DNA of 64,000 nt from Winogradskya humida (GCF_016862215.1 NZ_BOMN01000067.1:1-64000); one strand, 5' to 3'. Counted from the stretch's first letter, positions 43,274 through 52,160 are shown. A program made the numbers and translations. The notes: generated by a model from the letters alone, not told the origin.

Positions 43274-44911
43274 CTAAGCTCCGACCTGGTTACGGCCGGC
43301 GCGCTTGGCCTCGTAGAGGTGGCGGTCCGCCAGGATCATCGCCGCCGGCAGGTCCTCCTCGGCGCGGACGATGGCCAGGCCGAGACTGATGGTCACGCTC
43401 AGACCCGGCTGCAGACCCTCCCATGGGTACGCGGCCACTTGAGCCCGCAGCAGTTCGCACCGCGCCCGGGCGTCCTCGAAGTCCACGCCGTCCAGACCGA
43501 TCAGGAACTCCTCGCCGCCGAGCCGGGCCACCAGGTCGAGGTCGCGCACGTTGTCGCGCAGCACGGCGGCGATCTGGCGCAGCACCTCGTCACCGACGAA
43601 GTGGCCGAAGCGGTCGTTGACGCCCTTGAACAGGTCCACGTCGGCGATCGCCACGCAGAGCGGGCCACCCGAGGCCACCATCTCCGGCAGGCGCAGCTCG
43701 GCGAAGCGGCGGTTCGGCAGCCCGGTCAGTGAGTCCTCGGTCGCCTGGCGCTGCCAGCTCAGCGTCGCCACCTCGAGCTCGGCGCTGCGGACCCGGGCCA
43801 GCTCGGCCTCCAGCCGCGCGTTGTCCAACTCGAACTGGTGCACGGCCATCCGGGCGCGGGCTGCGGCCACGTCGTTGTGCGCGGTCCGTTCCAGCAGGTG
43901 GTACGCCTTGTAGTGGCCGAGCGCCGCCGCGAAGTTGCCGACCTGCTCGTACGCCTCGGACAGCTCCCGGTGGATCTCCATCGCCATCGGCGTCTCGCCC
44001 GCCTCCAGGGCCCGGTCCAGCGCCTCGAGCAGCCCCTCGATCGCCTTCGCGCACTCGCCGCGCATGAGGCGTACGTGAGCCTGGTGCTGCAGCGCCGCCG
44101 ACTCCAGCGACCGGTACCCGTGAATGGCCGCGATCGCCCGCGAGTCCTCGATCATCCGGTCCGCGGCCTCGAAGTCGTAATCGAGCGCCCGCAGCATCCC
44201 GTAGTTGTCCAGGCAGATCGACTCCCGGAACGGGTGCCGCGCCGCGCGGGCCAGCCGCAGCGCCTCGTCGACATATCCGAGCGCGTTGCGCAGCGTCTCC
44301 CCCGCGCCCTCCGCGTCGCCGTTGGCCCGTTGCCGCGGAACCTGGTAGACCGCGTTGTCGCCGAGGTTGTTGAGGATGCAGAACCGCGCCTCGACGTCCA
44401 TGCCCTCGGCCATGCTCAGGGCCCGCATCAGATAATCGGTGCTCTGCTCGCGGTTACCCATGCTGCCGTGCACGACGCCGGTGCGGTTGTGCACCCAGTA
44501 GAGCAGGTCCCGGTCACCGAGCCGCTGGGCGATCTCCCGGCCGCGCGCCAGCGCCTCGAGGGCCTCCTCGTGCATGCCGAGCCCGTTGAGCGGCATCGCC
44601 TGCACGGTGAGGACCTCGCAGATCCCGGCGTCGTCGCGCAGCGTCTCCAGCACGGCGACGGCCTCCCGGCACGCGGTGACCGCGGCCTCCTGCTCGCCGA
44701 GCCGGATCAGCTGATTGGCCATCGACCGCAGCGCGGCGGCCTCGCCGGCACCGTCACCACAGACCCCGGCGAGCTTCGCCGCCTGCCGCGCGAGCTCCGA
44801 CCCGGCCCGGTAGTCACCGCGCAACCGGGCCTCCTCGGCCTGGTCGAGCAGCGCCGCGACCTGCACGGCCGCGGCCGTGACGGGGGGCTTGGCAATGCTC
44901 GTGGCGGTCAC
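43274..44911 (-). CDS. Diguanylate cyclase with N-terminal TPR array
   Basis: 545 residues from a GTG start. Residues about 15-345 form TPR-like helical repeats, with a short coiled coil at about 345-375. The GGDEF domain follows: DSLTGLPNRRFAE, DVDLFKGVNDRFGH, and the active site as GGEEF preceded by RDLD, an allosteric I-site (RxxD five residues before GGEEF). It should make cyclic di-GMP with product inhibition. No transmembrane helices, so it is cytosolic, with the TPR region likely the input through protein contacts. Confidence 0.92.
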   Translation of the reverse strand: MTATSIAKPPVTAAAVQVAALLDQAEEARLRGDYRAGSELARQAAKLAGVCGDGAGEAAALRSMANQLIRLGEQEAAVTACREAVAVLETLRDDAGICEVLTVQAMPLNGLGMHEEALEALARGREIAQRLGDRDLLYWVHNRTGVVHGSMGNREQSTDYLMRALSMAEGMDVEARFCILNNLGDNAVYQVPRQRANGDAEGAGETLRNALGYVDEALRLARAARHPFRESICLDNYGMLRALDYDFEAADRMIEDSRAIAAIHGYRSLESAALQHQAHVRLMRGECAKAIEGLLEALDRALEAGETPMAMEIHRELSEAYEQVGNFAAALGHYKAYHLLERTAHNDVAAARARMAVHQFELDNARLEAELARVRSAELEVATLSWQRQATEDSLTGLPNRRFAELRLPEMVASGGPLCVAIADVDLFKGVNDRFGHFVGDEVLRQIAAVLRDNVRDLDLVARLGGEEFLIGLDGVDFEDARARCELLRAQVAAYPWEGLQPGLSVTISLGLAIVRAEEDLPAAMILADRHLYEAKRAGRNQVGA

Positions 44912-44956
44912 GTCGCGGACTATCGTCCGCGCCGGACCCGGCTTGAGTGAAACCCA

Positions 44957-45976
44957 CTACCCGTTTGCAACCCTGCCGTTCGCGACCCTGCCGTCTGCGA
45001 CCCTGCCGTTCGCAACCCCGCCGTTCGCAACCCGGGTCGCACAGCCGTCGCGGAAGTGTTTGGGTGAGAAGCCGACCACCCGGCGAAACGCGGTGCTGAA
45101 GGCGCTCTCGGATTCGTAGCCCGTCGCGGCTGCCAGTTCGGAGATCGATCGGGAGTTGCGGCACAGGGCGTCGCGGGCGAGCTTCATCCGCCACTCGATG
45201 AGGTATTCCAGGGGTGCGGACCCGACCTGGTCCTTGAAGGCCGCGGCGAACGCCGAACGGGACATCCGGCCGATCCCGGCGAGCTCCTTGAGGGTCCAGC
45301 GGCGCGCCACGTCCGCGTGCATGGCGCGCAGCGCCGCACCGATGCCGTTGTCGTTGAGCGCGCCGAGCCAGCCGGCGGGCCGGTCGGTCCGCTCGGCGTG
45401 GGCGCGCAGGGCATGGACGAACAGGATCTGCACGAGATGGTCCATGACCAGGGAACTGCCGGCGGCGTTGTGCTCGACCTCGGCGTTCAGCATCTCGGTG
45501 ACGTACGCGAGCTGCTTGTTACGCGGATCGGCGGCAGGGACGTGCACGAGCTGCGGCAGAACGTCGATCAGCAGCGACGCGTTGGACGCGTCGAACCAGA
45601 AATAACCCCCGCACAGGTACGTGTCCTCGTCCGCCTCGGGCCCGATCCGCACCACGCCGTTCGAGGCGGTCTCCCACAACTGCTCCGCGGCCTGCGTCGG
45701 CGCGGTGAGACTGCTGGCCATGAGGTACGACGACGGGTTGGTCAGCAGGAAGATGTCACCCTCGCGCAGCAGCACGGGCTCGTGCCCGTCGATGGCCAGC
45801 CAGCATTCACCCCGCACGACGCCCCCGATCTTCACGTGCGGGAAAGCGTCGTATCGCACCGCCCACGACCCGGCGGCGTGGAGCCCGGCCTCGACCACGG
45901 TGCGCGGCCGGAGCAGGCCGATGGCCGCCGCGATCGGATCATCGTGCCCGAGCGGCGCCACACCGGCGGACGCCAT
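44957..45976 (-). CDS. AraC-family regulator with repeat-encoded tail
   Basis: The start is uncertain. The family-like protein begins near HDDPIAAAIGLLRPRTV, so the ATG at 45976 (MASAGVAPLG) is chosen (339 residues). The frame is open further up through a 15-bp repeat array and past the divergent SDR start. The N-terminal cupin domain (about 15-190) includes HVKIGGVVRGECWL and GDIFLLTN. The C-terminal AraC double helix-turn-helix spans about 215-315 (LAGIGRMSRSAFAAAFKDQVG, AAATGYESESAFSTAFRRVVG, FSPKHFRDG). After the domain comes a tail of five VANGR-like pentapeptides from another 15-bp repeat. It probably regulates the divergent SDR gene. Confidence 0.85.
   Translation of the reverse strand: MASAGVAPLGHDDPIAAAIGLLRPRTVVEAGLHAAGSWAVRYDAFPHVKIGGVVRGECWLAIDGHEPVLLREGDIFLLTNPSSYLMASSLTAPTQAAEQLWETASNGVVRIGPEADEDTYLCGGYFWFDASNASLLIDVLPQLVHVPAADPRNKQLAYVTEMLNAEVEHNAAGSSLVMDHLVQILFVHALRAHAERTDRPAGWLGALNDNGIGAALRAMHADVARRWTLKELAGIGRMSRSAFAAAFKDQVGSAPLEYLIEWRMKLARDALCRNSRSISELAAATGYESESAFSTAFRRVVGFSPKHFRDGCATRVANGGVANGRVADGRVANGRVANG
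44967..45026 (-). repeat. Four 15-bp tandem repeats at the end of the AraC gene
   Basis: Units GCAACCCTGCCGTTC, GCGACCCTGCCGTCT, GCGACCCTGCCGTTC and GCAACCCCGCCGTTC follow one another from 44967 to 45026, with partial units on both sides. They encode the VANGR/VADGR pentapeptides directly before the TAG at 44957. Confidence 0.9.
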
Positions 45977-45986
45977 GCCCCCGGCC

Positions 45987-46106
45987 GATGCAGCGCCGGC
46001 CGATATGCCGCTGGACGGTGCAACACCGGCCGATGCAACACCGGCCGATGCAGCGCTGGACGATGCAGCGCTGGACGATGCAGCGCTGGACGATGCAGCG
46101 CTGGAC
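45987..46106. repeat. Eight 15-bp tandem repeats between AraC and SDR genes
   Basis: Eight consecutive 15-bp units starting at 45987. The last four (46047, 46062, 46077, 46092) are identical GATGCAGCGCTGGAC; the first four are degenerate (for example GATGCAACACCGGCC at 46032). The array lies between the probable AraC start (45976) and the SDR start (46173). It is either an N-terminal extension of the regulator (Ala/Ser-rich pentapeptides) or the regulatory region shared by the two divergent genes. Confidence 0.9.
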
Positions 46107-46172
46107 GATGCGTAAGATATTGCGGATTCCACGTTATGGATCGTACCGCTCCGGGGTACGACGATCGATTCC

Positions 46173-46910
46173 ATGACCACTACGAAGAAGACGGCGCTCG
46201 TCACAGGCGCCAACAAGGGCATCGGATTCGAGACCGCGCGCCAGCTCGCGCAGCAGGGTTTCACCGTCTGGCTGGGAGCCCGGGACCAGGCCCGTGGCGA
46301 GGCCGCGGCGCAGAAACTGGCCGGGGAGGGAGACGTTCGATTCGTCAGCCTCGACCTGACCGACGCGGACAGCGTCAACGCCGCCGCGGCACACGTCAGC
46401 GACACGACCGGCGCCCTCGATGTGCTGGTGAACAACGCGGCCGTGGCGCTCGGGGACGAAGAGGGACCGGCCAGCACCATCAGCACCGACACGATCCGGC
46501 GCACGCTGGACGTGAACTTCTACGGGACGCTGCGGGTCACCCAGGCGTTCCTGCCGCTCGTGCAGAAGGCGCCGGCCGGGCGAATCGTGAACGTCAGCAG
46601 CACGATGGGGTCGGTCTCCACGCTGGTGTCCCCGGGTAACCCGCTGGGACAGTACGGCAGCAGCTACGCCTACTCCACGTCGAAGACCATCCTGAACGCG
46701 CTCACCGGGCAGCTCGCCGTCGAGCTCAGCGATACGCCGATCAAGGTCAACTCCGTGTGCCCCGGCTACAACGACACCGACATGAACGGCAGCACCGGCG
46801 CCGGGCAGCACCCGTCCGAGGGCGCCAAGGTCGTCGTGCGGGCCGCCACCATCCCGGCTGACGGCCCCAGCGGCACCTTCTTCGACGTCAGCGGCCCGGT
46901 CGGCTGGTGA
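46173..46910 (+). CDS. Short-chain dehydrogenase/reductase
   Basis: 245 residues. Cofactor motif TGANKGIG (11-18), LVNNAAV, Ser143 in NVSST, and catalytic Tyr167-x-x-x-Lys171. The overall length and the plant/animal carbonyl-reductase-like sequence (TRPxLxVNFYGTLRVTQ pattern) fit NADPH-dependent carbonyl reductases of the classical SDR type. It is divergent from the AraC regulator. Substrate unknown. Confidence 0.92.
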   Translation: MTTTKKTALVTGANKGIGFETARQLAQQGFTVWLGARDQARGEAAAQKLAGEGDVRFVSLDLTDADSVNAAAAHVSDTTGALDVLVNNAAVALGDEEGPASTISTDTIRRTLDVNFYGTLRVTQAFLPLVQKAPAGRIVNVSSTMGSVSTLVSPGNPLGQYGSSYAYSTSKTILNALTGQLAVELSDTPIKVNSVCPGYNDTDMNGSTGAGQHPSEGAKVVVRAATIPADGPSGTFFDVSGPVGW

Positions 46911-46950
46911 ACCGGCCGGTGAGCCGGCTCTCCCCGACTCACCGGACCGC

Positions 46951-47095
46951 AGGCCCGGTCAGAGCAGGCCCGGTCAGAGCAGGCCCGGTCAGAGCAGGCC
47001 CGGTCAGAGCAGGCCCGGTCAGAGCAGGGTCGTCAGAGCAGGGTCGTCAGAGCAGGGTCGTCAGAGCAGGGTCGTCAGAGCAGGGTCGTCAGAGC
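46951..47095. repeat. Tandem array: five 15-bp then five 14-bp units at a gene's 3' end
   Basis: AGGCCCGGTCAGAGC is repeated five times (46951-47025), followed by AGGGTCGTCAGAGC five times (47026-47095). The two unit types are clearly related. The last 14-bp unit contains the TGA (reverse complement TCA at 47089-47091) of the carbonic anhydrase gene, so every unit repeats the sequence around that gene's end. The array fills most of the gap between the SDR and carbonic anhydrase stops. Confidence 0.95.
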
Positions 47096-47796
47096 AGGGT
47101 GACGTGGCCGTTGTCGAGGTCGTAGCGGGCGCCGACGACGCGTACCTGGCCGGCGGCGATGTGCTCGGCGATCAGGGCGCTGCGCCGGACCAGCTCGGCG
47201 GCCTGGGCCTCGATGTTCGCGCGGACGGCGTTGTCGATGACGTCGCCCGGGTGGCTCAGGACCGGTTCGACGATCGGGCGCAGCGCGTCGACGATCGCGC
47301 CGATGTGGCCGGGGGCGGTGCCGCCGGAAGTGATCGCGTTGATGGTGGCGTTGATCGCGCCGCAGCGTTCGTGGCCGAGCACCACGATCAGCGGGCTGCC
47401 GAACTCCTCGACGGCGAACTCGATGCTGCCCAGCAGCAGGTCGTCGACGATGTTGCCGGCGACCCGGTTGTCGAAGATGTCGCCGAGCCCCTGGTCGAAG
47501 AGCACCTCCGGGGAGACCCGTGAGTCGGCGCACCCGATGGTGATGGCGAACGGGTGCTGGCCGGTGGCAAGGTCGTGCAGGTCCTGCAGACCCTGGTGCG
47601 GGTGGCGGGCGTGCCCGGCGACGAAGCGCCGGTTACCGGCCAGCAGCCGTCCGAGCGCCGCCGTCGGGGTGACCGCCGGATCCTCGGCGGCTGCGGCACC
47701 GGCAGGGGTCGCGCCGGTGAGCAGGCCTGCCGCGCCGAGGGCGGCCGCACCGCCGGAGAGCAGCAGGGAGCGCCGGGACAGATCGTTTCGAGACAT
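47089..47796 (-). CDS. Exported beta-class carbonic anhydrase
   Basis: 235 residues. The N-terminus has a twin-arginine motif (NDLSRRSLLLSGG) and cleavage near AGAAA, so a folded enzyme is exported by Tat. Zinc site: Cys89 and Asp91/Arg93 in CADSR, with His142 and Cys145 in GHERCGA, the complete beta-carbonic anhydrase set. It hydrates CO2 outside the membrane. The last codons and stop lie in the 14-bp tandem array described separately. It converges with the SDR gene. Confidence 0.92.
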   Translation of the reverse strand: MSRNDLSRRSLLLSGGAAALGAAGLLTGATPAGAAAAEDPAVTPTAALGRLLAGNRRFVAGHARHPHQGLQDLHDLATGQHPFAITIGCADSRVSPEVLFDQGLGDIFDNRVAGNIVDDLLLGSIEFAVEEFGSPLIVVLGHERCGAINATINAITSGGTAPGHIGAIVDALRPIVEPVLSHPGDVIDNAVRANIEAQAAELVRRSALIAEHIAAGQVRVVGARYDLDNGHVTLL

Positions 47797-47856
47797 GGGG
47801 AGTCTCCCATCGACGAGGGATGATCATCGATGTCTAGCAGACCGATGTGAACAGTC

Positions 47857-49083
47857 TCAGCAGTGCAGCAGACCGGCGCGGTCCTTGACCGTCAGGACGT
47901 GCCGCGCGGCGTCGGTCACCCGGGCGTCGAACTCGGGTGACCTGCCCGCCTCGGCGATCAGGCCCGCCGCCATGGGCTCGGCGTCCTGCGGCCGGATCGT
48001 CAGCGCCAGGTCCCCGCCGGCCGCGACGAACTTGACCGCGCGCTCGCCGACCGGCACGATCGCCGCCGCGTCCGCCGCGCCCAGATCGTCCGAGACCACC
48101 ATCCCCTGGAAGCCGAGCCGCTCCCGCAGCAGGCCGGTGACGATCGGCTTCGAGTAGGCGGCGATGTTCGAGCGGTCGAGCTTCGGGTAGCGGGCCGAGG
48201 AGATCATGACCGCGGCCGAGCCCGCCTTGATCCCGGCGACGAACGGCTGCAGGTACGGGTCGGCGGCGTCCGCCTGCGCGTCGACGACGTCCTTGGACAC
48301 GTCGGTGTTCGCGCGGACCCGGCCCAGCCCCGGAAAATGCTTCAACACGGTCAGTACGCCCTGGTCCTGCGACGCCGGGACCACCGTGGCGATGTCCTCG
48401 GCCACCTTCGCGGGGTCCGAGCCGTACTGCCGGCGGAACGCCCCGATCGGCGGGTTCGCCGCGCCGACGTCGTCTGGGACGGTGTCGGCCACCGGTGCCA
48501 GGTTGAGCGTGATGCCGATCGCGTCCAGGCGACGCGCGCTCTCGCGTACGGTGCCGCGCAGTTCTGTCTGTGATTTTGTGCCGAGGCGCTGCGCCGAGGG
48601 CAGGAGCGGGAAGTCCGGGCCCTTGAGCGTCTGCACGCTGCCGCCCTCCTGATCGAGCGAGACCAGCGCGGGGATGTCACCGGCCCTGGTCAGCGCGGCG
48701 ATGTCGGCGCGCAGGGCGGACGCCGGCCGGGTACTGCGCCCGGCCAGGAACACGCCGCCGAGGTGCAGGGCGTCGATGTCGCGGGCGAGGGGGCGAGGCG
48801 CATCTACGGGCGTACCGATCATCAGTAACTGCCCGGCCCGCTCCTCGCGCGACAGGCCCGCCAAGGTCTTGGAGACGCAGTCTGCCCTGGTCGGAGACAC
48901 ACCCGGAGCCGGAGATGCGCTCGCCGCCGACGAGGACGGGGGCGAGGACGGAGGCGGGGCCGCGATCGGCGTCGCCGGAGGGCGGGTCGAGCACGCCGCC
49001 AGACCGCCGGTCAGTGCCAGAACCACGGTCGCTGCTGATGCCCGGCTGCTCCACACGGCCGCAACGCTATCCCCACCGGTCAC
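47857..49083 (-). CDS. Glycoside hydrolase family 3 lipoprotein (NagZ-like)
   Basis: GTG start at 49083 with GAGGA 5 bp upstream (a GTG at 49056 is possible). 408 residues. Signal peptide with lipobox LAAC, Cys31, then an Ala/Ser/Pro linker. The catalytic domain shows LDQEGGSVQTL, LAPVADTVPDDVG, KHFPGLG (His-Phe-Pro-Gly substrate motif) and MVVSDDLGAADA with the nucleophile Asp. This is the beta-N-acetylglucosaminidase branch of GH3, used in peptidoglycan turnover, here lipid-anchored outside the membrane. KHFPGLG has Leu where KHFPGHG is usual, so the general acid/base may differ. Confidence 0.88.
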   Translation of the reverse strand: MTGGDSVAAVWSSRASAATVVLALTGGLAACSTRPPATPIAAPPPSSPPSSSAASASPAPGVSPTRADCVSKTLAGLSREERAGQLLMIGTPVDAPRPLARDIDALHLGGVFLAGRSTRPASALRADIAALTRAGDIPALVSLDQEGGSVQTLKGPDFPLLPSAQRLGTKSQTELRGTVRESARRLDAIGITLNLAPVADTVPDDVGAANPPIGAFRRQYGSDPAKVAEDIATVVPASQDQGVLTVLKHFPGLGRVRANTDVSKDVVDAQADAADPYLQPFVAGIKAGSAAVMISSARYPKLDRSNIAAYSKPIVTGLLRERLGFQGMVVSDDLGAADAAAIVPVGERAVKFVAAGGDLALTIRPQDAEPMAAGLIAEAGRSPEFDARVTDAARHVLTVKDRAGLLHC

Positions 49084-49152
49084 GTTTTCCTCAACCCGCC
49101 GGTCACCGTGCCGATGAGGCGAGCCTTGTCATGATCCTGAGGAGGACCACGG

Positions 49153-51306
49153 ATGCGCCTGACGCCCCACGCGCTGAATCGGAGCCGGCTGGTGCTGGCC
49201 GCGGCCGTTCTGACCGCCCTCCCCGCGCTGCTCCCGGCCCTGCCCGCCGAGGCTGCCACCCGCACGAGGACCTACCCGCACGCCGTCGGTGACCTGCTGC
49301 CCGGCCCCGGCCGGACGGTGGCCCGTGTCGGGCTGCGCGCCCAGGAGGTGCTGCCGGCCAGCGTGGACCTGCGCGAATACGCTCCCGCCGTCGGCGATCA
49401 GGGCCAGATCGGCGCGTGTGTCGCGTGGAGCATCGGCTACAGCATCATGGGCTACTGGTCGAACCGGACGAACGGCTCCGGTGCCCCGTACGCCCCGCTG
49501 TACATGTACATGACCAACGTCGCGAAGGGCGGCGCCCCCAAGTCCGGCCTGATCGCCGACTACGTGCTGGCCAACGCGAAGAGCACCGGCATCGACACCC
49601 AGGACGACTACTGGCAGGGCACCACGAACTGGCAGTCGGCGCCCACCCAGGCGGAGATGGACAACGCCAAGAACTACAAGGTCAGCAACTTCACCCGGCT
49701 GTTCAACGGCAACAACCAGGGTGCCGGCGCGCAGTCCGCGATCATGCAGGCGCTCGCCTCGGGCACCCCGGTCGCGATGGGCATGCCGGTCTACCAGGAC
49801 TTCATGTACCTGCGTACGCACAGCCTCTACTCGACCACCACCGGCTCCAACCTCGGCGGCCACATGATCGCCGTGTACGGCTACGACGCGCAGGGCATCT
49901 ATATCCGCAACTCGTGGGGCCCGTACTGGGGCAACGGCGGCGACGCCAAGATCTCCTGGGCCTTCGTGACCAAACAGGCGACCAGCGCGTTCGCGGTCGG
50001 TGGCATCACCACCCCGTCGACACCGCTCGCGCTCGCCCCGACGGTGGCGGCACTGTCGGTGAACAAGGCGGCCCGGGGCACCGCGGTCACCATCACCGGC
50101 TCCGGCCTGTCCAGCGCGACCTCGGTCAAGTTCGGTGACACGGCAGCCTCCTTCACCCCGACGGTCGTCGGCGGCGTCACCAAGCTCATCGCGACCGCCC
50201 CGGCGCACGCGGCCGGCCCGGTCGACATCACCGTCACCAACTCCACCGGCACCAGCGCGGTGTCGACCGCCAGCAAGTTCACGTACGTGCCCCCGGCTCC
50301 CGGCGTCAGCACGCTCGACCCGGCCGCGGTCACCACGATCGGCGGCCAGACGGTCACGCTGACCGGCACGGACCTGACCGGCGTCACCAGCGTCAAGATC
50401 GGCACGATGACCGCGCCCGCCAAGGTGCTCAGCCCGACGTCGCTGACGTTCACCACCCCGGTCCGCCCGGCCGGCACCTACCCGGTCACCGTCACCAACA
50501 CCTACGGCACGAGCAACCCCGCAGGCCAGCTGACGTACGCGCTCCCGCCCGCCCCCGTCGTCACCGCCGTGACCCCGGCCACCGGTCTGACCTACAAGAC
50601 AGCTCCGGTCGTACTCACCGGAACTGACTTCGGGGGTGCCACCAAGGTCACCGCCGACGGCAAGCAGATCTCCTTCACGAAGGTCTCCGGTACGCAGCTC
50701 AAGCTGACCCTCCCGGTCCATGCAGCCGGCCCCGTCGACATCGTGATCACCACCCCCGGCGGCGTCAGCACGGGCGGCACCTTCACCTACGCCGCCCCGC
50801 CGACCCCGGAGATCAGCACCCTCAGCCCGGACAACGGCCTGACCAACGCCCGCACCCCGATCGTCGTGACGGGAACCGGCTTCACCGACTCCACGAAGGT
50901 CACGGTCGGCGGCGTGGTCACCCCGTACACCAAGGTCTCCGACACCCAGCTCAAACTGACCCTGCCCATCCACGCCGCCGGCCCGGTGGACATCCAGGTC
51001 ACGACGCCGGGCGGAATCTCCGCCGCCGGCACCGCCTTCACCTACAACGCCCCGCCACTGCCTGCCATCACCTCGCTGAGCGTCACCACCGGCTCGGCCA
51101 AGGCCGCCACCCCGGTGACCATCACAGGCACGGGCTTCGCCGGCGTCACGAAGGTCATGCTGGGCACGGCCACGCTCGGCTTCACCAAGATCTCCGACAC
51201 CCAGCTCAAGGTCTCGATCCCGGCCCGCGCGGCCGGCACGTCGGCACCCCTGACGGTGACCACCCCCGGTGGCACCAGCGACGGGGTGACGTTCAGCTTC
51301 GCCTGA
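49153..51306 (+). CDS. Secreted papain-like cysteine protease with five IPT/TIG domains
   Basis: 717 residues. Signal peptide 1-35. The C1A-type peptidase domain (about 68-280) has the catalytic Cys89 in GDQGQIGACVAWS, His237 in LGGHMIAVYGYD and Asn253 in IRNSWGPYWG, all intact. Five IPT/TIG beta-sandwich repeats of about 83 residues follow to the C-terminus, each ending in a VTTPGG(x)S or VTNxxGTS motif. There is no obvious long propeptide. It is probably released, with the IPT domains binding a polymer or cell surface. A secreted C1A enzyme joined to an IPT array is a noteworthy architecture. Confidence 0.9.
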   Translation: MRLTPHALNRSRLVLAAAVLTALPALLPALPAEAATRTRTYPHAVGDLLPGPGRTVARVGLRAQEVLPASVDLREYAPAVGDQGQIGACVAWSIGYSIMGYWSNRTNGSGAPYAPLYMYMTNVAKGGAPKSGLIADYVLANAKSTGIDTQDDYWQGTTNWQSAPTQAEMDNAKNYKVSNFTRLFNGNNQGAGAQSAIMQALASGTPVAMGMPVYQDFMYLRTHSLYSTTTGSNLGGHMIAVYGYDAQGIYIRNSWGPYWGNGGDAKISWAFVTKQATSAFAVGGITTPSTPLALAPTVAALSVNKAARGTAVTITGSGLSSATSVKFGDTAASFTPTVVGGVTKLIATAPAHAAGPVDITVTNSTGTSAVSTASKFTYVPPAPGVSTLDPAAVTTIGGQTVTLTGTDLTGVTSVKIGTMTAPAKVLSPTSLTFTTPVRPAGTYPVTVTNTYGTSNPAGQLTYALPPAPVVTAVTPATGLTYKTAPVVLTGTDFGGATKVTADGKQISFTKVSGTQLKLTLPVHAAGPVDIVITTPGGVSTGGTFTYAAPPTPEISTLSPDNGLTNARTPIVVTGTGFTDSTKVTVGGVVTPYTKVSDTQLKLTLPIHAAGPVDIQVTTPGGISAAGTAFTYNAPPLPAITSLSVTTGSAKAATPVTITGTGFAGVTKVMLGTATLGFTKISDTQLKVSIPARAAGTSAPLTVTTPGGTSDGVTFSFA

Positions 51307-51308
51307 CC

Positions 51309-52160
51309 TCAGGTCCGGTGGTGCTTCTTCACGAAGGTGTATCCCGGTGCGAGCGGGCTGTCGTCGAGCTGAGCGCTCTCGACAGCCCGCTCGTGCAGTT
51401 CCAGCTGCTTCTCGGAAGGCTGCGCCCCGGGCGGCAGCTTCCGCACAAACCCGTTCACCCAGTGGTCCCGCCGCTCCTGCGCATCCGGGTCCTCCGGATC
51501 GGGAACCTCCTCCAGCATCGGCGCGTAGAACAGCATCTCCGCCTCCTTCTGCCCCTCGACAGCCGGATACGACGGATAGCCGTGCGCGTCGACACTGCCC
51601 GGCACGCGAGTGAGGTAGCCCTCGCGAATCAGCTGCTCAACAGCCTGATCCCGGAAAAACGTCCCCTTCGCCCCCCGGCCCAGCGACTTCGTCTGCGCCG
51701 GCAACGTGGCCTCGTCGAGCACGGCGCTCCCATCGGGGAAAATGCGCCCCTGCCGCCGTACCGCGAACATCACCTGACCCCGGTTCGACTTCCCCGCCTC
51801 GAACTCCCGGGTGACCACCTTCGGGTCATACTCGTGAAAAAAGTCCACCCCGTCGACCCGAACCGGCTCTTCAAGGGACGTCGTCCGCGCGACGACTTCC
51901 TGCTTCTGCGCATGCCACGACACACTCACCAGCACCCCGGCCCGCACATCACCGGGCCACTCGATCTCGGTGAACTGCCACTCGATGTCCTCCCGGAGCA
52001 CGGTCTCGAAAACCTTCCGGGTCTTGCCCCCACCCGGCTCCTGATGCTCCAGCACGAACGAGATCCGCTCCCGCCCCGCCAGAGCCTCCAGACTCTCCTC
52101 GGGCACAGCACAGAGCCCACCATCAAGATCAGCCTGCCAAAGCGCAAAACGACGAGTCAC
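51309..52160 (-). CDS. Hypothetical soluble protein, 283 residues
   Basis: GTG start with GGAGG/GGTGGGG upstream. The protein opens MTRRFALWQADLDGGLCAVPEE and is rich in Glu, Arg and Val, with no signal peptide or transmembrane helix. Motifs noted: WPGDVRAGVLVSVSWHAQKQE, GVDFFHEYDPKVVTREF, AGKSNRGQVMFAVRRQG and a charged C-terminal helix (EKQLELHERAVESAQ). I do not recognise a family. It converges on the cysteine protease gene (2 bp between stops). Confidence 0.65.
   Translation of the reverse strand: MTRRFALWQADLDGGLCAVPEESLEALAGRERISFVLEHQEPGGGKTRKVFETVLREDIEWQFTEIEWPGDVRAGVLVSVSWHAQKQEVVARTTSLEEPVRVDGVDFFHEYDPKVVTREFEAGKSNRGQVMFAVRRQGRIFPDGSAVLDEATLPAQTKSLGRGAKGTFFRDQAVEQLIREGYLTRVPGSVDAHGYPSYPAVEGQKEAEMLFYAPMLEEVPDPEDPDAQERRDHWVNGFVRKLPPGAQPSEKQLELHERAVESAQLDDSPLAPGYTFVKKHHRT

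Noticed and set aside
46951..47095. CRISPR-like array
   Set aside because: Units are contiguous 14-15-bp copies with no spacers, and no cas genes are near.
46907..47125. 72-residue plus-strand ORF (PVRAG repeats)
   Set aside because: The frame is open only because the tandem array has no stop; it overlaps the SDR stop and the carbonic anhydrase end and has no ribosome-binding site.
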